Shown: positions 8,513 through 17,565, counted from the stretch's first letter. The stretch: 47,543 bases of DNA from an uncultured Acidobacteriota bacterium (GCA_903832295.1 CAILAZ010000283.1:1-47543); one strand, 5' to 3'. Notes: generated by a model from the letters alone, not told the origin. Made by a program: numbers and translations.

Positions 8513-9346
8513 TTACGCGGCAGCGCCTCTGCTGCGCGCAGCGCCTTTTGATCTTTGTTTCTTCGCAACTCTCCGCGTCTTGGCAAATTGGCTTGGATCC
8601 ACTAAGAGCGGCGCCAAGCGCCCGGTCTGGGCGTTATAAAAACCACCGTGATATGAGATCTGCCCGTACCGCAGCAATCGAGCAAGCATCGCGAGCGAAC
8701 TAACAGCCAGTGTCTGATTGATGTATGGCTCCTGCCGGTCGAGCGCCTCTACGGCCGAGCAACTTGGAAGCACACTCTCCCCGATCGTAATATCGGAAAT
8801 CTCAGGATAGAGGTCAAAAACAGTAGGTAGGCGTGTCTCCTGTGCGCGCGCGCAGACCGTCACATCACGGGGCTGGCCAAGGACGTACTGCCCGCTGGAG
8901 GCGTTGTTGCCGAGATCGAGATGATATGCCGGCGGGCGAAACTTCTTGAATGACTGAGAAATGAGATGGCGGGCTTTCCTGGTATCGACGCAGCTGATCA
9001 GTAGATCGCACTCCGGCGCTCCAGCCGGACTGTCCCCAAAGTAGCGCGGGATGGCTTTCCAGACGAAGCCCCAGAACATGTTGATGCGGCCGACCAGGCA
9101 CATGGCCTTGTTCGACCCAATATCGACATGGGAGAAGGGCTGACGCACGACATTCACCTCGGACACAGTATCTGGGTCCATGACGGTGACGGCGAGACCC
9201 GGTTGGCCCCAGGCGCGCAGGGCTTGCTCCAGGAAAGGCAGTTGAAGCAAGACAGCACTCCCGCTCCCGCCCGCGCCAACGAGCAGGACGCGCAACGGGC
9301 GGGTGCTGCCCATCAGGCGAGGATGAAGGTGATGAACTGATTGCAT
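8513..9346 (-). CDS. PRTRC system ThiF family (E1-like) protein
   Basis: This 277-residue protein has the E1/ThiF nucleotide-binding fold: VLLVGAGGSGSAVL near residue 20, an acidic VTVMDPDTVSEVNVVRQ block, a conserved SCVDTRKAR and a basic C-terminal tail. ThiF-type enzymes adenylate the C-terminus of ubiquitin-like proteins. The start follows AGGAGCAG by six bases. It is the last gene of the minus-strand PRTRC operon, 18 bp after protein B. The overall set (Ub-like C, E2-like B, ThiF) is a bacterial ubiquitin-like cassette found on plasmids and integrative elements. What it modifies is unknown. Confidence 0.88.
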   Translation of the reverse strand: MQSVHHLHPRLMGSTRPLRVLLVGAGGSGSAVLLQLPFLEQALRAWGQPGLAVTVMDPDTVSEVNVVRQPFSHVDIGSNKAMCLVGRINMFWGFVWKAIPRYFGDSPAGAPECDLLISCVDTRKARHLISQSFKKFRPPAYHLDLGNNASSGQYVLGQPRDVTVCARAQETRLPTVFDLYPEISDITIGESVLPSCSAVEALDRQEPYINQTLAVSSLAMLARLLRYGQISYHGGFYNAQTGRLAPLLVDPSQFAKTRRVAKKQRSKGAARSRGAAA

Positions 9347-9364
9347 GGTGTTCTGCTCCTTTCG

Positions 9365-10081
9365 CTATTTCTGGCAGCGGCGTATGAACTGCAGGAGTGT
9401 TTCGTGAGCGGGAACGAGGTACTGGTCAGGAAACGCATCGCTGCCGAGAACGCTCTGCCACATCGGGATGATGCCGCCCTTATATGAGGTCAGCCGCACG
9501 GCTCCGGAGGGATGGGTGAACGCGCTTTCAAAGAACCCCCGCTCCCATTCCTCTGTGACCGAAGATGACACCTCCGACGTGGGCACATGCATGCTGCCCG
9601 TACAGACTGAGCCGTCCTCGTATGTGTTCCAGTACGGTGCACTTAACAGCTGAGTGCCGCTGGTGGGCCTTTCATTGTTGGGCAATGCTCGAACCGAGAG
9701 GTGTTTCTCTGTAGCGACAAACACCAGGGCAGGGTGCGGAAATTTCTTGCCGGACAGCGCGTTCGCTTCTTGATCCGTGGCCGATTGGAAGAACATGGGG
9801 CGCACCGCAGCCGGGCACCACCAAGCGATCACTTCGTCCGTGAGGCAGAGGATACTGTTCGGGAGAACCTCTATCTCACGCACCGCTTTTTGCTTCAAGA
9901 GCGCACAGAGGCTTTTCAGGAAGTCTGCGCTGAGGGCCTCCGGCGGGCCATAGTGTGGTCCGCCCTGTTCGTCGCGCAGCACATCGTGCACGGTGACGTA
10001 CGCCTGGGTTCCCGTGTAGATCATCACCGCCTTACGCAGCTCGACCGCTGAGTTTCCCCCTATTTCGATGTCGGTGTTCAT
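9365..10081 (-). CDS. PRTRC system protein B (E2-like)
   Basis: This 238-residue protein has the diagnostic block SAPYWNTYEDGSVCTGS, with a conserved Cys in the position proposed for the E2-like active site of the Prok-E2_D family, and an upstream HPALVF strand. I chose ATG 10081 (start MNTDIEIGG). The frame stays open upstream, but that part lies inside the end of protein F and reads as Arg-rich noise. The gene overlaps the 3' end of protein F by 50 bp and precedes the ThiF gene by 18 bp, so the three are probably co-translated. Confidence 0.87.
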   Translation of the reverse strand: MNTDIEIGGNSAVELRKAVMIYTGTQAYVTVHDVLRDEQGGPHYGPPEALSADFLKSLCALLKQKAVREIEVLPNSILCLTDEVIAWWCPAAVRPMFFQSATDQEANALSGKKFPHPALVFVATEKHLSVRALPNNERPTSGTQLLSAPYWNTYEDGSVCTGSMHVPTSEVSSSVTEEWERGFFESAFTHPSGAVRLTSYKGGIIPMWQSVLGSDAFPDQYLVPAHETLLQFIRRCQK

Positions 10082-11177
10082 TCTTCTTCTCCTCGACTTC
10101 GGTCCATAGCCTCCATTTCTCCGCGAGGCTGGCCGTTTCCAACGCGATCTCAAAGTTGATCCTGAGAATCCTCCACACCTCGCGCATTTCCTGGGGTTGA
10201 AAAGGATCAAATTTCAGATTCAACAGTGGCGGCGAAGAACACTGGCTCCAGTTCTCAAGCTCTTCGTCCACCGTCGCGACAACAGCGTCCTGTTCGTCAA
10301 ACGACAGAACTGCGGCCGGAACAGGTCGCAGATAGTCGTATCCCTCTTCCTCCGGATCTTGCTTCAGGCGTTTATCGATTGGAATGCAACTCAGCGCGTA
10401 CATGCGGAGAAGGGACTTGATCCACACTCCAAACCGGCCTTTGGAGTGCGCACGTAGAATGCGCAGGCTGTGCCGGATCGAAACGTGATTCTTGCGCGCT
10501 TCCGCGATGAATGTTGGAGTGCAGTCATCGAGATCAGGGATTTCGAACTCATCCCCTGCCCCGCCCACCTCTTCACGAGACTCACTGGCCCACTCCCTCA
10601 TCTGTTCCACGCTGGCCGCGGCATCGTCGAGGTCCCATGATCCAAGTGAACGAACCAGCGTATAGGCGAGAAGCTGGTAAAACGCCGCGCCGAGGCCCGA
10701 CACATGCTCTTCGAGCGCCGTCAGAGGAGCCCGGCAAACAAAGTGGCCAAGGTGCCAGTGCTGCACCGAAATGCGCAGCTGATGATCGTCCGCATCACGG
10801 ATCGCGAATGAAAACTCGCTGAATTCCGCTTCAACACGCGAAAGTCCGTGCAGAAAACACCAGCGCCGCAGGGATTCGTCAATGAACGCGAGTGGATCGG
10901 CTTTGCTCTTTTCCCAGCTTCGGGTAGTGGCGAGACCTTCCTCTACAAGGTTTTGACAGAGCTTAAAAAGAGCCTTCTTTCCGGTGTAGAAGCTGTATCG
11001 GCTCTGAACCTCGTCCAATGGCGGAAGAACGGCAGGGCCGCCCGGAGCGAGCAGCCCTACGCGAGTGGCAGGAGAAATTGTGGCGGTGGCAGCAACATCC
11101 GGGACGTCTGCCGCTGATTTTGACCGACTGCTGCCTCGACCCCCTTGGACAGGCGCTGACTTGTTGCGCATTTGCAA
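10032..11177 (-). CDS. PRTRC system protein F
   Basis: This 381-residue protein has the length and genomic position of PRTRC protein F, between the small Ub-like C and the E2-like B. The N-terminus is disordered (Ser/Arg/Ala/Pro) to about residue 55, then YSFYTGKKALFKLC begins a mainly helical folded region. There are no recognisable catalytic motifs. The biochemical role in the cassette is not established. Identification rests on context plus family resemblance, so it is firm only in that setting. Its last 50 bases are shared with the start of protein B. Confidence 0.75.
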   Translation of the reverse strand: MQMRNKSAPVQGGRGSSRSKSAADVPDVAATATISPATRVGLLAPGGPAVLPPLDEVQSRYSFYTGKKALFKLCQNLVEEGLATTRSWEKSKADPLAFIDESLRRWCFLHGLSRVEAEFSEFSFAIRDADDHQLRISVQHWHLGHFVCRAPLTALEEHVSGLGAAFYQLLAYTLVRSLGSWDLDDAAASVEQMREWASESREEVGGAGDEFEIPDLDDCTPTFIAEARKNHVSIRHSLRILRAHSKGRFGVWIKSLLRMYALSCIPIDKRLKQDPEEEGYDYLRPVPAAVLSFDEQDAVVATVDEELENWSQCSSPPLLNLKFDPFQPQEMREVWRILRINFEIALETASLAEKWRLWTEVEEKKNEHRHRNRGKLSGRAA

Positions 11178-11303
11178 GACCTCGCGTAAGCATGACTCTC
11201 CGCGCTTTTGTTGAGGCTGCTCTGCTTTGCGTGTAACGCATCACAGAGCGGCTGACGGCTGCGTAGACGGTCATTTCTGGGCGCTAACCGGGGGCGCATT
11301 GGA

Positions 11304-11513
11304 TTAGCCTTTGCTTCCGATTGATCGCTGAATGGTGTAGCGGAGATAGCGGCCGGTTGTCTCCGGCCCAACGATGATGGCCGTCGACATCTCCGGATAC
11401 TGAAAGGTCAAGAACTCGCGGACGGCTTCCGGCGTGAGCTCTGGGTTGGGATCGGGAATGATCCGGCCTCCAAACGCGAACTGTCTTTCCATTTGAGCGA
11501 CTTCGATGGGCAT
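11304..11513 (-). CDS. PRTRC system protein C (small ubiquitin-like protein)
   Basis: This 69-residue protein starts MPIEVAQMERQF and contains IPDPNPELTPEAVREF, the hallmark of PRTRC protein C, a Prok_Ub beta-grasp protein and presumed substrate of the ThiF enzyme. The C-terminus is SIGSKG, ending in one glycine rather than a Gly-Gly. The gene lies between E (99 bp upstream) and F (126 bp downstream) on the same strand. Whether the single terminal Gly is conjugated directly or after trimming cannot be told from sequence. Confidence 0.85.
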   Translation of the reverse strand: MPIEVAQMERQFAFGGRIIPDPNPELTPEAVREFLTFQYPEMSTAIIVGPETTGRYLRYTIQRSIGSKG

Positions 11514-11612
11514 AGAAATAGATCTCTCCTGGGCTGCTCCCTCACTGAAGAGGTCGCAGAGAAGTGGGATGTTTAAGGGCTGTTTGGCCGGGAAAGAGGC
11601 ATGGACGCCAGA

Positions 11613-12173
11613 TTACGAGGCTGCACTCACCTCGAGCGATGGCACCGCAGGTGCGGAGACGGCCCCGGCGTTCGATTCATCGAGTTCTGTCTCCGCCTCG
11701 TCTTCCTCTGCGGGAGCAGCGTCAAAGAGACTCGGCGGCGAAGGCGGCTCGGGCTTCTTTTCCTCTGGCGGCGCTGTCGTAGGCGTCGATGGCTTGCTGC
11801 CAGCTATGGCCTGTCCGGACTTCTTCTTTGCAGCTGCGACCGCGGCTTTCGTAGCTTCCTTGGCTTCTTCTTCGGCTGCCTTTACGGTCTTCACCATCTC
11901 ATTGATCGAACCCTCGATCGTGAGCTGACTGCCGACGTACTGCAAAAGTGCCTGGTGCAGTCCTGAGTCCAGTTCTTCTGCGCTTTGTGCCTTAAGCGTC
12001 AGCGCGCCCGAGAGGGCTTTGACCGCCGCCTCTTTGATGGAGCCAAACTCTTCGGCTTTCTCGTCAGTGACTTTCGGCATGATGGTTAGAACGATGGAGT
12101 CACCGTTGGCGGGTACGGCGACGCTTAGAGACACGGTGCGATTTCGTAACAGCGGTAGCAATTCAACAAACAT
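11613..12173 (-). CDS. PRTRC system protein E
   Basis: This 186-residue protein starts MFVELLPLLRNRTVSLSVA, the characteristic N-terminal block of PRTRC protein E, followed by IVLTIMPKVTDEKAE. The C-terminal 90 residues are a charged Lys/Ala/Glu helix and a Pro/Ser/Glu-rich disordered tail containing SLFDAAP. ATG 12173 is chosen because AAGGAG lies about nine bases upstream; an in-frame ATG 48 bp earlier gives unrelated sequence. It is the first gene of the minus-strand PRTRC operon. The function of E is unknown. Confidence 0.83.
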   Translation of the reverse strand: MFVELLPLLRNRTVSLSVAVPANGDSIVLTIMPKVTDEKAEEFGSIKEAAVKALSGALTLKAQSAEELDSGLHQALLQYVGSQLTIEGSINEMVKTVKAAEEEAKEATKAAVAAAKKKSGQAIAGSKPSTPTTAPPEEKKPEPPSPPSLFDAAPAEEDEAETELDESNAGAVSAPAVPSLEVSAAS

Positions 12174-12365
12174 ACAAGGATGCTCCTTTGGGCAAGCCGG
12201 GGATACTCTCAGCAGTGGCAACGAGCTGGAAGTTGGGTTGAGGATTAAATTGGGGGTCGATAGGCAACAGAATACGGAAACCTATTAGCAGACCACGTCC
12301 GCTGGTTCACTACAAAGAATTGCTGTCGTGCTGTTCGGCCACTCGGGTATGCTTAACACCAATCT

Positions 12366-14090
12366 ATGACCATAGACGAGTTTCTCCGGATCCTTCCAAT
12401 TCGTGCGCCGAATGTTGCTTGGTTTCTGGGAGCGGGCGCTTCTGCGTCTGCTGGACTGCCAACGGCGGGAGATCTCATCTGGCAGTTCAAGCGTGGGTTA
12501 TATTGCGCCGCCCAAAAAGTAAGTCTTGCCACTTGCGAAGACTTGGGGAGCTTTGCTGTCCGCAGCCGCCTCCAAGCCTATCTGGACCAAACAAAACGCT
12601 TTCCAGCCGCCGGCGCGCCTGAGGAATACTCCAGCTTTTTCGAAGCGACCTACCCTGACGCTGCAGACCGTCGACGGTACATCGACCGTATGCTCCAGAT
12701 TGGAAAACCGGCGTTTGGGCATCACGTTCTCGCAGCACTGATGCGCCTAGACAAAGTGCGGCTTGTCTGGACGACGAATTTTGACCGTTTGGTAGAAGAC
12801 GCCTCCGCAGTTGCTCTCGGTACGACAGGGAAACTGGTCGTCGCAACTCTTGACTCGAACGACATAGCGCTTCAAGCCATGAATGAAGGTCGCTGGCCAC
12901 TGCTGGGCAAGCTACACGGTGATTTTCAGTCTGTCTCGCTGAAGAATACTAATGCTGAATTACAGCACCAGGACGCGCAGCTTCGAAGTGCTCTTGTTGA
13001 ATCTTGCAAGAGGTTTGGTCTGGCAGTAGTCGGTTACAGCGGACGAGACAATAGCGTCATGTCCGCACTAGAAGAGGCGGTTGCAGACGGAAGGGGATTC
13101 CCTAGCGGTCTCTTTTGGTTCTGCAGAGCCGAAACCCCTTTGAATGACCGTGTCCACAAACTCATTGATAGGGCAAATAGCATCGGTAGTCGGGCACATA
13201 TCATTGAGGTAGAAACCTTTGACGAACTTATGGGGGACGCCATCAAGCAATTCCCAGACATCCCCCCAGACATTCTCTCCTCTCTCGGACAGATCCAGAG
13301 CAGAGTCTCAAATGTTCCGATTCCCCGCTCGAGTGTCGGTTGGCCCGTCATCCGCCTCAATGCGGTGCCCGTCGAAAGCTGGCCGCAGCATTGTCGGAAG
13401 TTTGACTGTCGTATCGGAGGAGCGAAAGATCTTCGGGAACATCTCATCCTTCATCCTGGCGAACTTGTCGCTGCCAGATCTTCGGCAGGGGTTCTCGCTT
13501 TCGGAAGCGACGCAGAGATTCATCGCGTGTTCGACGATCTTGGCATCTCGAATCTGGGCTTACATTCGATTGAAGTCTCACGCCTGTGGCGCGAGACGAA
13601 TGAGATGAATCTTCTTCGTCAGGCCTTAGTATTCGGTCTCGCGAGGAACTTGCCGTTGCGTGCCGAAGGTCATCGGTCTCACCACTTGCTGCGTGTCGTC
13701 GAGGATCAAGCAAACGATAAACGTCTAAAGCGGCTAAGCGCATCTACGCAGCAGATTTCCGGCACTATTCCGGGAACACCTGTGCATTGGGCTGAAGCCG
13801 TTCGCGTAAAACTCGAATACAAACTCGGGCGTTTGTGGCTTCTCTTAGAACCATCAGTCTGGTTCGGTAATTGCACCTCAGATGAGCAACACTACAGGTG
13901 CAACGATTTCGTCCGTGAAAGAATGGCTAGAAGATATAACAGTCAGTTCAATTCCGTACTTGATGCGTGGATTGAGCTTTTCGTGGGCGAAGGACAAGAG
14001 AATACGATCGCTGCTCTAAACGAACAGCCAGGGATTAGTGCGCCCTTCACATTACTGAAGCGAACAGGTTTTACGAGGCGCGCCCAATGA
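12366..14090 (+). CDS. SIR2-APAZ effector of short Argonaute (SPARSA-type) system
   Basis: This 574-residue protein begins with a SIR2 domain: FLGAGAS (20-26), TTNFD with Asn138, and GKLHGD with His184, the NAD-binding and catalytic positions. VVGYSGRDNS follows. The C-terminal 280 residues lack enzyme motifs and fit the APAZ region that pairs with short Argonautes. It overlaps the pAgo gene by four bases (ATGA). In characterised SIR2/Ago pairs, guide-directed recognition of invader nucleic acid triggers NAD depletion and cell death or growth arrest. There is no clear ribosome site before ATG 12366, so it may be leaderless. The APAZ call is by partner and length, not by motif. Confidence 0.86.
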   Translation: MTIDEFLRILPIRAPNVAWFLGAGASASAGLPTAGDLIWQFKRGLYCAAQKVSLATCEDLGSFAVRSRLQAYLDQTKRFPAAGAPEEYSSFFEATYPDAADRRRYIDRMLQIGKPAFGHHVLAALMRLDKVRLVWTTNFDRLVEDASAVALGTTGKLVVATLDSNDIALQAMNEGRWPLLGKLHGDFQSVSLKNTNAELQHQDAQLRSALVESCKRFGLAVVGYSGRDNSVMSALEEAVADGRGFPSGLFWFCRAETPLNDRVHKLIDRANSIGSRAHIIEVETFDELMGDAIKQFPDIPPDILSSLGQIQSRVSNVPIPRSSVGWPVIRLNAVPVESWPQHCRKFDCRIGGAKDLREHLILHPGELVAARSSAGVLAFGSDAEIHRVFDDLGISNLGLHSIEVSRLWRETNEMNLLRQALVFGLARNLPLRAEGHRSHHLLRVVEDQANDKRLKRLSASTQQISGTIPGTPVHWAEAVRVKLEYKLGRLWLLLEPSVWFGNCTSDEQHYRCNDFVRERMARRYNSQFNSVLDAWIELFVGEGQENTIAALNEQPGISAPFTLLKRTGFTRRAQ

Positions 14091-15523
14091 GCAATGAGAT
14101 TTGGCAATTACCAGCCCACTTAAGAGTCGCTGAACCAGAACTTCTCTTCAGCCCCGACAGAGTTGGAGATCGTCATGTTCACCCCCTCCGAGGGCTATTG
14201 CAGTTCGGGCCATACAGCAGAAACTTTATCAATCGTGTCTTTGATCCGATTCGTGTCGCGACTATTTTTCCGCACGATTTCAAGCGGCAGCTGCGAGGTT
14301 TATTCAACGAACTGGAACAGAAACACACTCCACGGGAGCGCAAGGATTACCTAGTCGACTTTCCGGGCTTTCATTCTGTTTTCGGCGTTAAAGTGGTACC
14401 CGCCGATGCTGGATTACATATTGTTTTGCCTGATGGGATCAACACCGAAGTCGAAACTAGCAAACAACCTCATACGGTATTGGCTCGGGTTATCACTGAT
14501 GCCATGAGTCGTCTGTTGCCGCGCCGAAATGAATACGATGTCATATTGATTGTCTTGCCCGATCGATGGGAGGATGCATTTGAAGATGATAAAGATTTCG
14601 ATTTGCATGATTACATCAAAGCGATCAATGCATCACGTGGAATACCGACTCAGTTCATCAATGAAACCGGCGCTTTAGATTATCACTGCCGAGCTAGCGT
14701 AATGTGGCGTTTGAGCATCGCTCTCTATTGCAAAGCAGGCGGCGTTCCTTGGAAACTCGCCGATACCGATCCTGCGACCGCCTTTATAGGTTTGAGCTAC
14801 GCGCTGCGCTTCGCATCAGATGGGACAGTGAAATTCATAACATGCTGCAGTCAGGTCTTTGATTCGGATGGGGCGGGACTGGAGTTCATAGCGTACGAAA
14901 CCAACGATGCGAGAACCGAAGGGCCCAACCCTTTCTTGAGCCGGGGAGAGATGCGCAGAGTTATGGCTCGCAGCTTAAGCCTCTATCAACGGAGGCATGC
15001 GGGCAGATCACCCAAGAGAGTCACAGTCCACAAGACCACAGAGTTCAAACCAGAGGAGACTGAGGGATGTTTTGATGCCCTAAGTGCTGCGAGCGATATA
15101 GACCTCTACCAGATTCAGCAGGAGACTTCATGGTCTGGAGTGTTGTTCGCCCCTCCAAGGAGCAAACATCAGAAATCAGTTGCTGCGATGTATCCATGCG
15201 AACGTGGGACCTACATGCCGCTAGGAGAGAGAGAGGTGCTCCTATGGACCCAGGGCGATGCCCCAGAAATAGCGCCAGGAAAGCACTTCTTCAAAGAAGG
15301 TAAAGGCATTCCCCGTCCGATTACTCTCAAAAGGTTTGCAGGACACGGCGGGTGGGATTTTCCAGTTCGATCAGTGCTGGGCCTGTCAAAGATGAACTGG
15401 AACAATGACTCGCTGTACGACAGGCTTCCGATCACTTTGCGGTACGCGAGCGAATTAGCACGAACGATCAAGGATATGCCGGTAATATCGGCGCGCCCAT
15501 ACGAAGTTCGGCTTTTCATGTGA
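14087..15523 (+). CDS. Short prokaryotic Argonaute (MID-PIWI), SPARSA-type
   Basis: This 478-residue protein has the length and order of short pAgos: no N or PAZ domain, then MID and PIWI. Visible family features are VHKTTEFKPEETEGC and, near the C-terminus, GLSKMNWNNDSLYDRLPIT, the usual end of the PIWI domain, with a hydrophobic C-terminal RLFM that may enter the fold. I do not see the DEDX catalytic tetrad, as expected for a catalytically dead guide-binding protein. It is translationally coupled to the SIR2 gene. It presumably loads a small guide and activates the NADase partner when a target is bound. Confidence 0.86.
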   Translation: MSNEIWQLPAHLRVAEPELLFSPDRVGDRHVHPLRGLLQFGPYSRNFINRVFDPIRVATIFPHDFKRQLRGLFNELEQKHTPRERKDYLVDFPGFHSVFGVKVVPADAGLHIVLPDGINTEVETSKQPHTVLARVITDAMSRLLPRRNEYDVILIVLPDRWEDAFEDDKDFDLHDYIKAINASRGIPTQFINETGALDYHCRASVMWRLSIALYCKAGGVPWKLADTDPATAFIGLSYALRFASDGTVKFITCCSQVFDSDGAGLEFIAYETNDARTEGPNPFLSRGEMRRVMARSLSLYQRRHAGRSPKRVTVHKTTEFKPEETEGCFDALSAASDIDLYQIQQETSWSGVLFAPPRSKHQKSVAAMYPCERGTYMPLGEREVLLWTQGDAPEIAPGKHFFKEGKGIPRPITLKRFAGHGGWDFPVRSVLGLSKMNWNNDSLYDRLPITLRYASELARTIKDMPVISARPYEVRLFM

Positions 15524-15671
15524 GTACCTGCAAGTCGGCGTGAATAGGGCCGTTGCCCTTGCTCTTATGCGCTCGGTAGAGCTTCAGACTCAGTTTTTCG
15601 GAATGGCACGTGAGACACAAACCTTGCAGGGTGTGGGCTTTAGACGACAGATGCGGGCACAGCATTTACTG

Positions 15672-15947
15672 TCAATCAGCGGGCGATCCTGAAACCATGA
15701 GGATGACACCGAGACATTTGACTGTGTGGACGTTGAAACCCTCCGAGTGGAAGCGTAAATAAGCCAGAGCTTCATCAAACGTCTCGGCCGCGATGAGAAC
15801 AGTCCGTGGATGCGGCTGGCCGCTGGCTGGTGGAAGATCATCTTCGTCATCTGATTGGAGTGGTGGTTCGCGGAATTCATAGAGCAGAGCCTCGCACCCA
15901 CCGTGTGGCCCTGGCTGGAACATTTTTCTGCTTTTGTTTTTCCCCAT
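15672..15947 (-). CDS. Small hypothetical protein
   Basis: This 91-residue frame starts MGKNKSRKMFQPGPHGG, has an acidic middle (QSDDEDDLPP) and ends in a hydrophobic VKCLGVILMVSG. The start is chosen at ATG 15947 because TAAGGGA lies just upstream; the longer frame upstream reads as noise. It converges with the pAgo gene and is divergent from the basic KRMA-type gene. No family is recognised. Confidence 0.5.
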   Translation of the reverse strand: MGKNKSRKMFQPGPHGGCEALLYEFREPPLQSDDEDDLPPASGQPHPRTVLIAAETFDEALAYLRFHSEGFNVHTVKCLGVILMVSGSPAD

Positions 15948-16072
15948 TGGATTTCCCTTACTGAACAATTCTTCTCGGTTGTTTGTTGCGGAGGATGCAA
16001 CCTGCATGCACTGATTGTTGTGCAGGAACTGCGATACTGCTACCATCCCCGATATAAGGAGCAAGCCTATAC

Positions 16073-16510
16073 ATGGATACTGCACAAATTCTCGCCGACC
16101 TTCGCGCTCAGCGGAACCGCATCGACAATGCAATCACCGCATTGGAAGCACTCAATGGAACAAAGCCTCTTGGTAAGCCCGCTGCTACCCTCGACGTAGA
16201 TCAGGCAAGCCCAACGGTTCGCCGCACCATGAGTCCTGCCGCGAGGAAGAAAATTGCTGCTGCACTGAAGGCCCGTTGGGCGGCGAAGAAGACGTCCGCC
16301 AAGCCTGTTGCAGATGCGAAGCAAGCTGCCACGAAAAAGGCTGTGGCCAAGACGGCCAAGCGTGTGATTAGCCCCGAGAGCCGCAAGAAGATGGCCGAGG
16401 CGCAGCAGAAGCGTTGGGCGAAGAAGAAGAGAGCAACGAAGGCCGCCGCGAAAAAGGCAGCTGTGGCTCCGGTTGCCACAGCCGCCGCAAAGGAAACACA
16501 GAAGGCGTAG
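16073..16510 (+). CDS. Basic SPxxRKKxAxAxxxRW-repeat nucleoid-type protein
   Basis: This 145-residue Lys/Ala-rich protein contains two copies of a motif, SPAARKKIAAALKARWAAKK and SPESRKKMAEAQQKRWAKKK, separated by a Lys/Ala linker and followed by a histone-H1-like tail. The N-terminus (MDTAQILADLRAQRNRID) is a short helical segment. The pattern resembles bacterial H1-like/KRMA proteins that coat DNA. AAGGAG precedes the start. On a plasmid it could act as a stealth or compaction protein. DNA binding is inferred from composition only. Confidence 0.7.
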   Translation: MDTAQILADLRAQRNRIDNAITALEALNGTKPLGKPAATLDVDQASPTVRRTMSPAARKKIAAALKARWAAKKTSAKPVADAKQAATKKAVAKTAKRVISPESRKKMAEAQQKRWAKKKRATKAAAKKAAVAPVATAAAKETQKA

Positions 16511-16533
16511 CTGGAATATTCGGGAGGTGTTTC

Positions 16534-17565
16534 TCAAGCACCTCCCACCAGTGACTCATTAATGCTGACAGTGTTGCTCATGTCGAAAGTGGCTCCAGCG
16601 GGGACTATCCAGAGAATTGCCTTCTGTGCATCTTCAATTCCCGTCCGAATCTCAATGCGCCCCGCATCGATTCCCTTATCCTCTACAAGGTAGGCCCTGG
16701 CGTTCACGGCCCGCAGGGCGGCAACTTGGGGTGGCAACGCTTTCCTGTGCCTGGTGGAAGCGCGCTCGGCTGCGTTGTCGTAGCCTACAACGATTGCCGT
16801 GGCATCGGGATCCGCCGCCAGAGCGTCGGCATAACGATCGAGCATCGCTTTGGCCGCATTATCGATTCGGCTCGGCCGTTTCTTGTCAGCAGAAAAATCC
16901 AGGCCGTCGCCGTACTTGCGCGTGGCAGGCGGCGGTGGCGGCAGAGTGACGGTTACCGCTGTGGTGGCGAAGCCGGAGAGCGCTCGATCGTCCTGCACCG
17001 TGCAGTCAATGTTGACGCTGCCGCTGACGAGTCCCGTGGTGTCCAGAACGTAACGAGTGCTACTGCCGGCAAGGGCGCCCCTGTTTGCGAGGCAGCTGAA
17101 GCTCAATGGTCGGTTGTCCCGGCTGAAACCTTCTGCCGTCACCGTGACCGGGGCGCCCGAGCTTACCGCTTGCGGCTCGGCGCGAACGCGCATCTGTGGA
17201 GGATATTTTGGCGGCTCCTTGATAGTGAACGATGCCTGGCACGTCGCCACCAACGTGCGCTTCGGTTTGTGATCGTCGGAGACAAGGGAGGAAACGTTGT
17301 AGTTGCCAGGCTGCAACCCCGTTGTATTGACGGTCCCAGTTGAGGCACCATCGCCAGTGACTTCACCATCGGTGCTGCTGTAGGTGTAGGTAAGATTGCG
17401 CTGCGGAAGAAATCCAGCCGGGGTCACATGAACGGAAATAGTCGCGCCGGCATAGGTCACGAGCGGGTCTGTTGTGCAGACGGCGGAAACTGGCTGTCTG
17501 GCCAGGGCCAGGCTTCCAAAGGCACAGGTCACGAGTAGAACGGAAATATGGTGGCGCAAGTGCAT
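16534..17565 (-). CDS. Exported Ig-like/OmpA-like envelope protein
   Basis: This 343-residue protein has a signal peptide (MHLRHHISVLLVTCAFGSLALA). Two Ig-like beta-sandwich segments follow (about 25-110 and 120-205), each carrying PAGFL or TVTAEGF turns. After a PPPPP linker comes a C-terminal OmpA-like region with DRYADALAADPDATAIVVGY. ATG 17565 is preceded by AGGAG. The OmpA fold normally contacts peptidoglycan, which suggests an envelope-spanning structural protein. It follows the 343-residue orphan by 31 bp in the same direction. Confidence 0.72.
   Translation of the reverse strand: MHLRHHISVLLVTCAFGSLALARQPVSAVCTTDPLVTYAGATISVHVTPAGFLPQRNLTYTYSSTDGEVTGDGASTGTVNTTGLQPGNYNVSSLVSDDHKPKRTLVATCQASFTIKEPPKYPPQMRVRAEPQAVSSGAPVTVTAEGFSRDNRPLSFSCLANRGALAGSSTRYVLDTTGLVSGSVNIDCTVQDDRALSGFATTAVTVTLPPPPPATRKYGDGLDFSADKKRPSRIDNAAKAMLDRYADALAADPDATAIVVGYDNAAERASTRHRKALPPQVAALRAVNARAYLVEDKGIDAGRIEIRTGIEDAQKAILWIVPAGATFDMSNTVSINESLVGGA

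Noticed and set aside
15540..15610. tRNA-like stretch (GCTCGGTAGAGC) after the pAgo gene
   Set aside because: Only a D-arm-like piece is present; no matching acceptor stem, anticodon arm or T arm can be folded.
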